Assembly (NCBI RefSeq): GCF_023517775.1
Contig: NZ_CP082904.1
Span: 3,782,001-3,846,000, forward strand
Direction: 5' to 3'
Source: Mixta hanseatica
GTDB lineage: Bacteria; Pseudomonadota; Gammaproteobacteria; Enterobacterales; Enterobacteriaceae
Length of the DNA: 64,000 nt
The position numbers and the translations under genes are program-made. The notes beneath the pieces are model-generated. The model made no database searches. It was not told the DNA's origin and worked only from the letters and a program-made list of their open reading frames with translations. Below are positions 29,630 to 39,993 of the stretch, piece after piece. The number at the start of each line of letters is the position of its first letter. Positions within the stretch are counted from its first letter, which is position 1.

Positions 29630-31078
29630 TTACTTAAGCAAAGACAACATCATCTGCGGCTGCTGGTTCGCCTGTACCAGCACCGCATTGCTGGCCTGCT
29701 GAATGATCTGCGCTTTGGTCAGATTACTGGCTTCCAGCGCATAATCCGCATCCATGATACGGCTACGCGCCGCGGTGGTCGCCTGGGTCTGCGCCGAGAG
29801 CGTCGCCTTAGCCGATTCCAGGCTATTTATCGTCGCGCCATATTCTCCCTGATAGCCGCTCACGGTTTGCAGCGCTTTATCCAGCGCGCCCAGCGCTTTT
29901 GCTGCCTCCTCTTTTGGATTAAGGCGAGTCGCAGCCAGCCCCAACGATGCGCTATCGGAAGGCGTCGGTTCAATGGTTTTAGTCTGCAACTCGTCGCCAA
30001 AATTGGCGCTGGTAACGATTTGCGTCGGGGTGCTGACCTTAACCTGATCCGTCGGTGTATAGGTTGGCGTCGGCATGTTTCCCCAGGTCATTTTCGCGTT
30101 AAATGAACCGTTGCCTACCACCATCACCACCAGATCTTCCGTCACGTTATCAATGCGCACGCGCTCATTGGTATTGGTGCTGGAGACGGTGCCGTCGTTA
30201 AAGTCGCCGGTGGTGGCGTCTTCATAACGATCGCCGTCGCCGCTGTAGGTCAGGTTCATCCCGTTATAGCTCTGCGAGGCGCTGCCGTTCAGGCTGTAGG
30301 CGCTGCCGCCCTGCAACAGCGTGGCATCATCATAGCTGGCGCCCGGTAAAAAGCCGTTCGCTTCGGTAATCACGCTGCTGTTGGCCTGCGCGGCGTTGGT
30401 AATGCCTTTACTTATCCAGGTCGGATCGGGATCGCTACCCTGCAGCGGCGTGCCGACCAGATGTTTGCCATCACGGGTAAATATCTGGATGTCATCGTCG
30501 TAAGAGAAAGAGTTGATATCCATCACCACGTTCGTCGCGCCCGCTGGAATATAGGCCAGCGAGACTACGCCGGAGGTAAAACCGTAGCTGGTGCCCGGCA
30601 CCGGAAATTTGCTGGTGGCGGGCGTAACGTTGCCCAGCTTAACCGGCAGGTCCGCCAGTGCCGGAGCCAGTGGATATTTACCGAAGATTTCCGTATTACT
30701 GGCGATCTGATCGATGGTTTCACTAATTTGCTGGAATTCATCCTGCAGACTCTGCCGATCGCTATCTGTTAACGCATCGTTTACCGAGCGGATCGCCAGC
30801 TCTTTCGCGCGGATCAGTAGCTGAGAAATAGAATCCAGCCCGCCGTCAGCGGTTTCCGACAGGCTAATGCCATCATCCAGTCCGCGCCCAATCACACTGT
30901 CAGCGCCAAGGTTAGCCGTCATGCGATTAGCAATAGCCTGGCCGGCAGCATCATCTTTCGCATTGTTGATTCGTAATCCTGATGAAAGTCGCGCAATAGT
31001 CTGGCTAAGCTGCGAGGCGTCCTTTGCCTGATTTTTCAGCACATTGGCTGATAACAGATTGGTATTAATGGTCGCCAT
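29630..31078 (-). CDS. Orphan flagellin with unusual central domain
   Basis: 482-aa flagellin. The N-terminal D0/D1 region is canonical (MATINTNLLSANVLKNQ, TIARLSSGLRINNAKDDAAG, DGGLDSISQLLIRAKELAI), and so is the C-terminal one (RIMDADYALEASNLTKAQI, SNAVLVQANQQPQMMLSLLK). Residues about 150-345 are a beta-rich, Asp/Asn/Gly-rich insert (DINSFSYDDDIQIFTRDGKH, DGDRYEDATTGDFNDGT) unlike E. coli FliC D2/D3 and reminiscent of pre-peptidase C-terminal-type sandwiches. No other flagellar gene is nearby. A sigma-28 promoter precedes it, so it is likely expressed with the class 3 flagellar regulon. Confidence 0.94.
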   Translation of the reverse strand: MATINTNLLSANVLKNQAKDASQLSQTIARLSSGLRINNAKDDAAGQAIANRMTANLGADSVIGRGLDDGISLSETADGGLDSISQLLIRAKELAIRSVNDALTDSDRQSLQDEFQQISETIDQIASNTEIFGKYPLAPALADLPVKLGNVTPATSKFPVPGTSYGFTSGVVSLAYIPAGATNVVMDINSFSYDDDIQIFTRDGKHLVGTPLQGSDPDPTWISKGITNAAQANSSVITEANGFLPGASYDDATLLQGGSAYSLNGSASQSYNGMNLTYSGDGDRYEDATTGDFNDGTVSSTNTNERVRIDNVTEDLVVMVVGNGSFNAKMTWGNMPTPTYTPTDQVKVSTPTQIVTSANFGDELQTKTIEPTPSDSASLGLAATRLNPKEEAAKALGALDKALQTVSGYQGEYGATINSLESAKATLSAQTQATTAARSRIMDADYALEASNLTKAQIIQQASNAVLVQANQQPQMMLSLLK

Positions 31079-31118
31079 GATAAGTCATTCTTTATTGACT
31101 GTTATTTGAGTAGAAAGG

Positions 31119-31145
31119 TTATCGGCGAAGAAGCAGTCGGCTTTA
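31119..31145 (-). promoter_or_regulatory. Sigma-28 (FliA) promoter of the orphan flagellin
   Basis: On the minus strand TAAAGCCG (31138-31145), an 11-bp spacer and a perfect GCCGATAA (31119-31126). The consensus is TAAAGTTT-N11-GCCGATAA. It lies 41-67 bp upstream of the ATG. Confidence 0.9.
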
Positions 31146-31275
31146 GCAGGTTTACATTGGCTTACCACCAGCGCTGGCGCGACTTTTGCCACCTTTGTTG
31201 AATTTTTTACAGTTCACAGCAGGTCGCGCGTTGAAGACCTATACTTAAGCCGTTAGAACTTATCAGGAAAGCGTT

Positions 31276-31827
31276 ATGTCATTATGGAAAAGCTTTATTG
31301 CCAGCGTTGGCGCCCTGCTCTCTGTCGCCTGCAGCACCACGCCGCCTAAAAATGTCACGGTAGTGGAAAATTTTGCGGCCGATCGTTATCTGGGGCAATG
31401 GTATGAAATAGCCCGTCTCAATCACCGCTTTGAACGCGGTCTGGATCATGTTACTGCGACCTACAGTAAGCGCGACGACGGTGGTCTGAAGGTGATTAAC
31501 CGCGGCTACAGCCCGCAGAAGCAACGCTGGAAAGAGAGCATCGGTAAAGCTTATTTTACCGGCTCGCCGCAGCGTGCGGCACTGAAAGTCTCTTTCTTTG
31601 GACCTTTTTACGGCGGCTATAACGTGATTGCGCTTGATAGCGACTACCGCTATGCGCTGGTATGCGGGCCAAACCACAACTATCTGTGGATCCTGTCGCG
31701 CACGCCGCAGCTGGATGGGCCGGTTAAACAGCGGCTAACCGAGCAGGCAAGAGCGGCCGGTTTCCCGGTCGATGAGCTGATCTGGGTAAAACAGGATGGC
31801 GCCACGCCGCAGCAGGCTGAGAAGTAA
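31276..31827 (+). CDS. blc: Outer-membrane lipoprotein lipocalin Blc
   Basis: Bacterial lipocalin that binds (lyso)phospholipids, anchored in the outer membrane. Signal peptide with lipobox LSVAC (Cys at about residue 20), then the lipocalin signature YLGQWYEIARLNHRFERGLD and later FFGPFYGGYNVIALD, ALVCGPNHNYLWILSRTP. 183 aa, as usual. The start is ATG 31276 (MSLWKSF). It lies between the flagellin gene (divergent) and the entericidin genes (convergent), in place of the E. coli ampC-blc-sugE order. Confidence 0.95.
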   Translation: MSLWKSFIASVGALLSVACSTTPPKNVTVVENFAADRYLGQWYEIARLNHRFERGLDHVTATYSKRDDGGLKVINRGYSPQKQRWKESIGKAYFTGSPQRAALKVSFFGPFYGGYNVIALDSDYRYALVCGPNHNYLWILSRTPQLDGPVKQRLTEQARAAGFPVDELIWVKQDGATPQQAEK

Positions 31828-31877
31828 AGCGGAAGGGGAAAATATCGGTACGGAACGCAGGTTCCGCACCGTACAGA

Positions 31878-32012
31878 TTATTGCGCGCCGCGCTGAATCG
31901 CCTGACCGCCCGCTTCAACGTCCTCGCCTACGCCGCGCGTGGTGTTGCAGGCAGAGAGCAGAGTGGAGAGAATCAAAGCGGAAAAAATTGCGACAATACT
32001 TTTCTTTGACAT
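31878..32012 (-). CDS. ecnB: Entericidin B-like lipoprotein
   Basis: 44-aa lipoprotein: [20 protein letters not shown] then the lipobox cysteine in [13 protein letters not shown]. coli EcnB has the same [10 protein letters not shown] core; it is the stationary-phase bacteriolytic partner of the EcnA antidote. The second ATG (32010-32012) is chosen because AGGA lies seven bases upstream; an ATG two codons earlier has no properly spaced site. It overlaps no other gene and is convergent with blc. Confidence 0.9.
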   Translation of the reverse strand: MSKKSIVAIFSALILSTLLSACNTTRGVGEDVEAGGQAIQRGAQ

Positions 32013-32126
32013 AGCCATTTCCTTTTTGGTTGCAGTTGAAAGTACAGCAACTAAAGCATAGCCCTAAATTAACAGCTTGCCCGACGTAACATCAGGTAAT
32101 GGCTCTCTTTCAGAAAGGAAGGAAAT

Positions 32127-32258
32127 TCAGTTTGCTGCGCGGGAGATGGCGCCGCCCAGGTGCGAAACATCTTCACCGAAGCCGCGAAAGGTGTTGCAAG
32201 CACTGAGCGCCGTCGTCATCAGCAGCGCGACAGCGATGAATTTTACGATGCTCTTCAT
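32127..32258 (-). CDS. ecnA: Entericidin A-like lipoprotein
   Basis: 43-aa lipoprotein MKSIVKFIAVALLMTTALSA then CNTFRGFGEDVSHLGGAISRAAN. The lipobox and the C-N-T-x-R-G-F-G-E-D core match EcnA, the membrane-stabilising antidote to EcnB. It lies just upstream of ecnB on the same strand, 114 bp apart, and downstream of efp, as in E. coli. Confidence 0.9.
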   Translation of the reverse strand: MKSIVKFIAVALLMTTALSACNTFRGFGEDVSHLGGAISRAAN

Positions 32259-32275
32259 TATTTCAATGCTCTCAG

Positions 32276-32301
32276 AAAAAAGCGCACCCAGCGGATGCGC
32301 C
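32276..32301 (-). terminator. Terminator of efp
   Basis: On the minus strand GCGCA-N9-TGCGC (32282-32300) followed by CTTTTTT, directly after the efp stop codon. Confidence 0.65.
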
Positions 32302-32311
32302 TGGTTGCTGC

Positions 32312-32878
32312 TTATTTTACGCGGGATACATATTCGCCAGAGCGGGTGTCGACTTTGATCACTTCGCCGATCTGTACGAATAACGGCACTTTTACTACCG
32401 CGCCGGTGGTCAGCGTAGCGGGTTTGCCGCCAGTACCAGCGGTATCGCCTTTCAGGCCCGGATCGGTATCAACAATTTCCAGCTCAACAAAGTTCGGCGG
32501 CGTAACGGCAATCGGGCTGCCGTTCCACAGGGTCACGATGCACTCGGCCTGATCCAGCAGCCATTTCGCATTTTCACCTACGGCTTTCGCATCAGCAGCC
32601 AGCTGTTCGAAAGTTTCGTTGTTCATGAAATGCCAGAACTCACCGTCGTTATAGAGGTAAGTCAGGGTCATATCTACGACGTCTGCGCCTTCGGCGGAGT
32701 CGGTAGATTTAAAGGTTTTTTCGATCAGCTTGCCGGTCAGCAGACGACGCATCTTAACGCGTGCGAACGCCTGGCCTTTGCCCGGTTTAACAAACTCACT
32801 GGATTCGATGGCATAAGGCTCGCCTTCGAACATGATTTTGAGACCGTTGCGAAAATCGTTGCTAGAATAAGTCGCCAT
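32312..32878 (-). CDS. efp: Elongation factor P
   Basis: Ribosome-binding factor that relieves stalling at polyproline. Three beta-barrel domains over 188 aa, the E. coli length. The modified lysine is K34 in [11 protein letters not shown], the target of EpmA (beta-lysine transfer). The C-terminus GEYVSRVK and the body [19 protein letters not shown] are near-identical to E. coli. Divergent epmB starts 40 bp away, so both modification enzymes are encoded in this window. Confidence 0.98.
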   Translation of the reverse strand: MATYSSNDFRNGLKIMFEGEPYAIESSEFVKPGKGQAFARVKMRRLLTGKLIEKTFKSTDSAEGADVVDMTLTYLYNDGEFWHFMNNETFEQLAADAKAVGENAKWLLDQAECIVTLWNGSPIAVTPPNFVELEIVDTDPGLKGDTAGTGGKPATLTTGAVVKVPLFVQIGEVIKVDTRSGEYVSRVK

Positions 32879-32918
32879 AAAGGCCCTCTACAATTAATAC
32901 TGGTACTTAGCCAAAAAA

Positions 32919-33947
32919 ATGGCACACATTGTAACCCTAAATACCCCATCCAGAGAAGATTGGTTGCAACAACTTGCAGACGTCATCACTGAACCCCATG
33001 AATTACTACGCTTTTTAGCGTTGGACGATCATCCTCAGCTGGCTTCCGGAGCGGATGCCCGACGGCTTTTTGCCCTGCGCGTGCCGCGCGCGTTCGCGCA
33101 ACGCATGAAAAAGGGCGATCCGCACGATCCTCTGCTGCTGCAGGTGATCACCGATCGGCAAGAGTTTATTGATGCGCCTGGCTACAGTACCGATCCGCTG
33201 GATGAGCAGAGCAGCGTGGTGCCAGGCCTGCTGCATAAATATCGCAACCGGGCGCTGCTGCTGGTTAAAGGCGGCTGTGCGGTTAACTGCCGCTACTGTT
33301 TCCGCCGTCATTTCCCCTATCAGGATAACCAGGGCAATAAGCGCAACTGGCAGCGGGCGCTGGACTATATCCGCGATCACCCGGAGTTAGATGAGATCAT
33401 TTTCTCCGGCGGCGATCCGCTGATGGCGAAGGATCATGAACTGGACTGGCTGATCGGCGAACTGGAAGCGATCCCGCATCTGAAACGCCTGCGTATTCAT
33501 AGCCGCCTGCCGGTAGTGATCCCCGCGCGCATTACCGAAGGGCTATGCCAGCGGTTGGCCAGTTCACGCCTGCAGGTGCTGATGGTCACCCATATCAATC
33601 ATGCGCAGGAAATTGATCGGGCGCTGCGCGACGGCATTGCCATGCTGAAGCGTGCCGGCGTCACCCTGCTTAATCAAAGCGTGTTGCTGCGCGGCATTAA
33701 TGATGACGCGCCCACGCTGGCGGCGCTCAGCAACGCGCTATTTGACGCCGGAATTCTGCCTTATTACCTGCACGTGTTGGATAAGGTTCAGGGCGCGGCG
33801 CATTTTTATGTCTCAGACGAGACGGCGCGCGCCATTATGCGGCAGCTGCTGGCGCTGGTCTCTGGCTATCTGGTGCCGAAACTGGCGCGAGAAATCGGCG
33901 GCGAGCCGAGCAAAACGCCGCTCGATTTGCAGCTCCGTCAATCCTGA
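32919..33947 (+). CDS. epmB: EF-P beta-lysylation protein (lysine 2,3-aminomutase) EpmB
   Basis: Radical-SAM, PLP-dependent aminomutase converting (S)-alpha-lysine to (R)-beta-lysine for EF-P modification. The radical-SAM cluster motif CxxxCxxC appears as CAVNCRYCFRRHFPY near residues 120-134, with FSGGDPL after it and the PLP/zinc-side C-terminal half to residue 342. It is divergent from efp with a 40-bp gap. Confidence 0.96.
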   Translation: MAHIVTLNTPSREDWLQQLADVITEPHELLRFLALDDHPQLASGADARRLFALRVPRAFAQRMKKGDPHDPLLLQVITDRQEFIDAPGYSTDPLDEQSSVVPGLLHKYRNRALLLVKGGCAVNCRYCFRRHFPYQDNQGNKRNWQRALDYIRDHPELDEIIFSGGDPLMAKDHELDWLIGELEAIPHLKRLRIHSRLPVVIPARITEGLCQRLASSRLQVLMVTHINHAQEIDRALRDGIAMLKRAGVTLLNQSVLLRGINDDAPTLAALSNALFDAGILPYYLHVLDKVQGAAHFYVSDETARAIMRQLLALVSGYLVPKLAREIGGEPSKTPLDLQLRQS

Positions 33948-33953
33948 CCTGAC

Positions 33954-33979
33954 GTCCGGTAATAACATTTTTACCGGAC
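33954..33979 (+). terminator. Terminator of epmB
   Basis: Perfect 9-bp stem GTCCGGTAA (33954-33962) / TTACCGGAC (33971-33979) with an 8-nt loop, 7 bp after the epmB stop. Only a weak T-rich tail follows. Confidence 0.6.
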
Positions 33980-34387
33980 GCGCTTCCTTTGTCAGATGTT
34001 ATGTAATTAATCCCATCATCCTTTTTAAAAATAACGCTATCCTGTTCAATTTTATCTTTCTAATTCGTTAAATATACGCCAAAACTATTAACTCCTATAA
34101 GAATTATCTTTTCCACAATAGCGCAGCGCGTTGATTAGGTAATTATTAATAAAAATTAAATAGCCTGCGGCGCCGCTTTTAAGCGACAATAGCTCGTAAT
34201 ATCAATCCAATAGATAAATACGGATTGATGTTAATTATTCATTTAAATAGCGTCAGATTTTTCGGTTAATTATGTTATTAGGGATGATAAAACCTTACCG
34301 TTTTCCCGCTGCTGTTCTGTTTAATTTTCCGCTTTTATGAATATCCTCTAAAAATCAGGTTATCAACTATTGGTACAAGGAGTTCCG
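33980..34387. other. AT-rich intergenic region before the DUF1090 gene
   Basis: About 400 bp, strikingly A/T-rich compared with its neighbours. It presumably contains the promoter of the gene at 34388. I see no ORF, repeat or strong operator in it. Confidence 0.4.
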
Positions 34388-34816
34388 ATGAACAAGCTTG
34401 CTCTATTTACTGCTATTTTTTTGGCTGGGACGATCCATATTGCCCATGCCGGCAACAGCGATTGCGCGACTAAACGTAGCGTGCTGGAGAAAGAGCTCGA
34501 CATGGCTCAGCGCTATGGCAACACTCATAAGGTTAACGGTCTGCAACAGGCGCTGGCCGACGTTAAAGCGCACTGTACCCACGACAGGGTTATCGCCAGC
34601 GCGCAAAAAGAGGTGGCCAAACTGGAGCAGAAACGCGCTAAAAAACAGGGCGAACTGCGGGAAGTACAGGCGGATTTAGATGAAGCGCAGGCAAGGGGCC
34701 GCGAAGATAAGGTAAAAAAATATCAACGTAAGCTAAGGGAAAAACAGACCGACCTGCAGGAAATAGAACATAACCTCGCGCAGGCGCGCGCTGAACTGGC
34801 TGCCCTACGTAAATAA
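34388..34816 (+). CDS. Periplasmic DUF1090 (YqjC-like) protein
   Basis: 142-aa protein with signal peptide MNKLALFTAIFLAGTIHIAHA and a mature, highly charged helical body (two cysteines, then long coiled coil AKLEQKRAKKQGELREVQAD to the end). This matches the DUF1090/YqjC family, of unknown function. ATG 34388 follows AAGGAG by six bases. It is a single-gene unit between epmB and the convergent lipoprotein gene; the gene is not at this place in E. coli. Confidence 0.8.
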   Translation: MNKLALFTAIFLAGTIHIAHAGNSDCATKRSVLEKELDMAQRYGNTHKVNGLQQALADVKAHCTHDRVIASAQKEVAKLEQKRAKKQGELREVQADLDEAQARGREDKVKKYQRKLREKQTDLQEIEHNLAQARAELAALRK

Positions 34817-34980
34817 CCTCAACGCACGCGCTGTGGTTAATTATAGCGGTTTGATGCGCTGGTGAAAGCTAGCTTATTACCAGTGAGAAATGCGAAAGAG
34901 GCGCGAGATAACAGCGTTAAGCCGGCGGGGTTACCGCAGGCGCCGGCATAACGCTACAGATTATGGCTGATAAAAAGCGC

Positions 34981-35328
34981 TTACGGGCACTTATAGACCT
35001 GGCCGGTCATTTTGCTGTCGAGCGGCGCGAAGCTGGACCAGATATTTTGCGTTGGGCTGGTCGCGCCGTAAATCACGTTGCCGCCCATCTCTGCCGCCCG
35101 GTTGCGTAAATCATTCGCCGCGCCGCGTAGAGAACTGTTTTCACCGCCAGCGCCGCTCAGCCAGTTGCTCTGGCTACCGGTAATTTCACCCAGGAGCTGA
35201 CAGGTACTGGCCGGTTGCTGATCGGTAAAGGTGACGCGCTGGCCTGCCGCACTTAGATCTTTGGAGGTGCTACAACCCGCCAGCAGCAACGCTGCTGCAG
35301 AAAGCCCCAGCAAGACTTTAATCCGCAT
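34981..35328 (-). CDS. yjeI: YjeI-like DUF4156 lipoprotein
   Basis: 115-aa lipoprotein: MRIKVLLGLSAAALLLAGCS with lipobox LLAGC, then a DUF4156 domain (VTFTDQQPASTCQLLGEITG, LRNRAAEMGGNVIYGA) of unknown function. Position between epmB and groEL matches E. coli yjeI. ATG 35328 is preferred over the ATG at 35340 because AGGA lies five bases before it. Confidence 0.88.
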   Translation of the reverse strand: MRIKVLLGLSAAALLLAGCSTSKDLSAAGQRVTFTDQQPASTCQLLGEITGSQSNWLSGAGGENSSLRGAANDLRNRAAEMGGNVIYGATSPTQNIWSSFAPLDSKMTGQVYKCP

Positions 35329-35460
35329 GTGATTCCTCATTTATTATCGTCAGTATCCGGTCTGAGCGTATCAGAAAAGAGAGCATTGTCTTAAACATCC
35401 CTTGCCACAAACGTTCAGTATAAACCTGCGCGTTTACTTATACCTTTTTCAGCGGCAAAA

Positions 35461-35490
35461 GAAAAACCCCCTGCCATTTCTGACAGGGGG
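35461..35490 (-). terminator. Terminator of the groESL operon
   Basis: On the minus strand CCCCCTGTCA-GAAA-TGGCAGGGGG (35467-35490) followed by TTTTTC. A strong intrinsic terminator 29 bp after the groL stop. Confidence 0.92.
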
Positions 35491-35518
35491 CTTAGCTACC
35501 TCAAGCCGTTGGGGACGA

Positions 35519-37177
<1,659 letters not shown>

Positions 37178-37211
37178 TTAAATTCGTATGTTCGATGTGT
37201 TTTTTGCCTAA

Positions 37212-37532
<321 letters not shown>

Positions 37533-37587
37533 TCAGTCATTTTAGGGATGAATGCCGGGCTTATGGGCTTCCGGCCTCGTGGCTCAA

Positions 37588-37621
37588 GAGATAGGGACAA
37601 CTGCGATCGCTTTCAAGGGGG
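37588..37621 (-). promoter_or_regulatory. Sigma-32 heat-shock promoter of groESL
   Basis: On the minus strand CCCCCTTGAAA (37611-37621), a 14-bp spacer and CCCTATCTC (37588-37596). The consensus is CTTGAAA-N11-16-CCCCATNT. It lies about 83 bp upstream of groS. Confidence 0.9.
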
Positions 37622-37722
37622 CAAGAGAAAAAAAATTTTTGTTTGGGATCAATTTGCCGACCCGGCTAAGCCGCTGAAGAAAAAAGAATGGCGGCTGATT
37701 GCCGCCATTCCACCGTAAAAAT

Positions 37723-38184
37723 TTAGCGATCGTGATGGTCTTTATCGTGGCCAATACGATCGCTCTCTTTGCGCTCGTATTCGCCTTCCATGGTATAGCC
37801 GCTGTCAGGGCCTGCGCCCGGCCCGCGCCAGACGCGCAGATGCGGCATCAGCTTCAGCGTTAAATGTTTTTGCACCGGCGGCAGCAGCAGCAGCAGGCCC
37901 AGGAAATCAGTAAAGAATCCCGGCAACAGCAGCAGAAAACCGGCGATAATCAGCGAAACGCTTGTAATCATCTCCGCCGCCGGGCTCTCGCCCTGCGCCA
38001 GCTTCTGCTGCATCAGCATAAAATTCTTCACGCCCTGATTTTTCACCAGCGACACGCCGATGGCGGAGGTGAAGATCACCAGCAGCATCGTCAGCAAGAC
38101 GCCCAGCACGTGCGCAACCTGAATAAACAGGCTGATTTCAATCCAGGCGAATAAAAACAGTATTAATAACGGTAACCAGCGCAC
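37723..38184 (-). CDS. fxsA: Membrane protein FxsA
   Basis: 153-aa inner-membrane protein. E. coli FxsA (F exclusion suppressor) interferes with phage T7 exclusion by F PifA when overproduced. Hydrophobic spans lie at about 3-25, 30-48 and 75-105, with the family block LLLLPGFFTDFLGLLLLLPP, then a charged tail. GTG 38184 (MRWLPLLI) is chosen: AAGGAG precedes it and it aligns with the E. coli start. It is divergent from aspA. Confidence 0.93.
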   Translation of the reverse strand: MRWLPLLILFLFAWIEISLFIQVAHVLGVLLTMLLVIFTSAIGVSLVKNQGVKNFMLMQQKLAQGESPAAEMITSVSLIIAGFLLLLPGFFTDFLGLLLLLPPVQKHLTLKLMPHLRVWRGPGAGPDSGYTMEGEYERKESDRIGHDKDHHDR

Positions 38185-38442
38185 CGTATTCTCCTTTAGT
38201 CGGGGCGCCACGCCTGCGGCGCAGCGGCGATATTCTTCGGTTCAAACGCGCTCAACCCGGGTGGTCGCGTTTACGGCATAGTTAACTATGGCGCAGTTAA
38301 GCTACAGAGATGGGTGCGCAAACGTTAATTTTCAACCAGTATGCTGGATTTTTCCCACCTGCGGCGATTTTGGGATTATGATCAGCCCATAAAACAGATC
38401 ACCTGTAACGATGCAACCGGCAGCTCTAACAAGAAGGTTCCC

Positions 38443-39879
38443 ATGGCAAATAACATTCGTATCGAAGAAGACCTGTTAGGCATGCGTGAAGTTCCGGCGG
38501 ATGCCTGGTATGGCGTTCATACTCTGCGTGCGATTGAAAATTTCTGTATCAGTAGCCACAAAATCAGTGATATTCCTGAGTTTGTGCGCGGCATGGTAAT
38601 GGTGAAGAAAGCGGCAGCGCTGGCCAATAAAGAGCTGCAAACCATTCCCCGTAATATCGCCAACATCATTATTCAGGCCTGTGATGAGGTATTGAATAAC
38701 GGCAAATGCATGGACCAGTTCCCGGTCGATGTTTACCAGGGGGGCGCTGGCACCTCGGTAAATATGAACACTAATGAAGTGCTGGCCAATATCGGGCTTG
38801 AACTGATGGGGCATCAGAAAGGGGAATATCAGTATCTGAACCCTAACGACCACCTCAATAAATGCCAGTCCACCAACGATGCCTATCCTACCGGCTTTCG
38901 CATCGCGGTTTACGCCTCCATTCTGAAACTGCTGGACGCGATCGCTCAATTGGGCAACGGGTTTGAGCGTAAAGCGGTGGAATTTGAAACGATCCTGAAG
39001 ATGGGCCGTACGCAGCTACAGGATGCAGTACCGATGACGCTGGGCCAGGAATTTCACGCTTTTAACGTGCTATTGAAAGAAGAGATTAAAAACATTACCC
39101 GCACCGCCGAACTGCTGCTGGAGGTTAATCTTGGCGCCACGGCAATCGGTACGCGCCTGAATACTCCAGAGGGCTATCAGCAGCTGGCGGTAGAGAAACT
39201 GGCGGAGGTCAGCAACCTGCCGGTCACCCCGGCGGAAGATCTGATTGAAGCGACCTCCGACTGCGGCGCCTATGTTATGGTGCACTCCGCGCTAAAACGT
39301 CTGGCGGTCAAGCTCTCGAAAATCTGTAACGACCTGCGCCTGCTCTCTTCCGGCCCGCGCGCCGGCCTGAATGAGATCAACCTGCCGGAGCTGCAGGCGG
39401 GCTCTTCTATTATGCCAGCTAAGGTGAACCCGGTAGTGCCGGAAGTAGTGAACCAGGTTTGCTTTAAAGTGATCGGCAACGACACCACCGTGACCATGGC
39501 CTCCGAGGCAGGACAGCTACAGCTTAACGTTATGGAACCGGTGATCGGCCAGGCGATGTTTGAATCTATTCAGATCCTGACCAACGCCTGCTATAACCTG
39601 CTGGAAAAATGCGTGGACGGCATTACCGCCAATAAAGCGGTTTGCGAAGCCTATGTGTTTAACTCTATCGGCATCGTTACCTATCTGAACCCTTATATCG
39701 GTCACCATAACGGTGATATCGTCGGGAAAATTTGTGCGGAAACCGGTAAAAGCGTCAGGGAGGTGGTGCTGGAGCGCGGTCTGCTGACCGAAGCCGAGCT
39801 GGACGATATTTTTTCCGTCCCTAACCTGATGCGCCCGGCCTATAAAGCCAAACGCTATACCGATGAAAATGAAAACTAA
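38443..39879 (+). CDS. aspA: Aspartate ammonia-lyase
   Basis: Cytoplasmic enzyme splitting L-aspartate into fumarate and ammonia; 478 aa. The catalytic SS-loop signature [11 protein letters not shown] is present, together with [10 protein letters not shown] and [14 protein letters not shown] 38443 gives [13 protein letters not shown], the family start, though an open frame continues upstream to 38341. Paired with dcuA it supplies fumarate to the fumarate reductase encoded 10 kb away. Confidence 0.97.
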   Translation: MANNIRIEEDLLGMREVPADAWYGVHTLRAIENFCISSHKISDIPEFVRGMVMVKKAAALANKELQTIPRNIANIIIQACDEVLNNGKCMDQFPVDVYQGGAGTSVNMNTNEVLANIGLELMGHQKGEYQYLNPNDHLNKCQSTNDAYPTGFRIAVYASILKLLDAIAQLGNGFERKAVEFETILKMGRTQLQDAVPMTLGQEFHAFNVLLKEEIKNITRTAELLLEVNLGATAIGTRLNTPEGYQQLAVEKLAEVSNLPVTPAEDLIEATSDCGAYVMVHSALKRLAVKLSKICNDLRLLSSGPRAGLNEINLPELQAGSSIMPAKVNPVVPEVVNQVCFKVIGNDTTVTMASEAGQLQLNVMEPVIGQAMFESIQILTNACYNLLEKCVDGITANKAVCEAYVFNSIGIVTYLNPYIGHHNGDIVGKICAETGKSVREVVLERGLLTEAELDDIFSVPNLMRPAYKAKRYTDENEN

Positions 39880-39901
39880 ACCCGATTGGTAATCCTTTGC
39901 A

Positions 39902-39936
39902 GGCACGTCTGTTCTCTGAACAACGTGCCTTTTTTA
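39902..39936 (+). terminator. Terminator of aspA
   Basis: Stem GGCACGT (39902-39908) / ACGTGCC (39923-39929), with an inner GTTC/GAAC stem, followed by six T. A strong intrinsic terminator 58 bp before dcuA, so dcuA may depend on readthrough or its own promoter. Confidence 0.85.
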
Positions 39937-39993
39937 TTGCCGCAGCATACAAATTATTAACTGCTTTTTATCATTCTTGTAAGGAGTCATATT

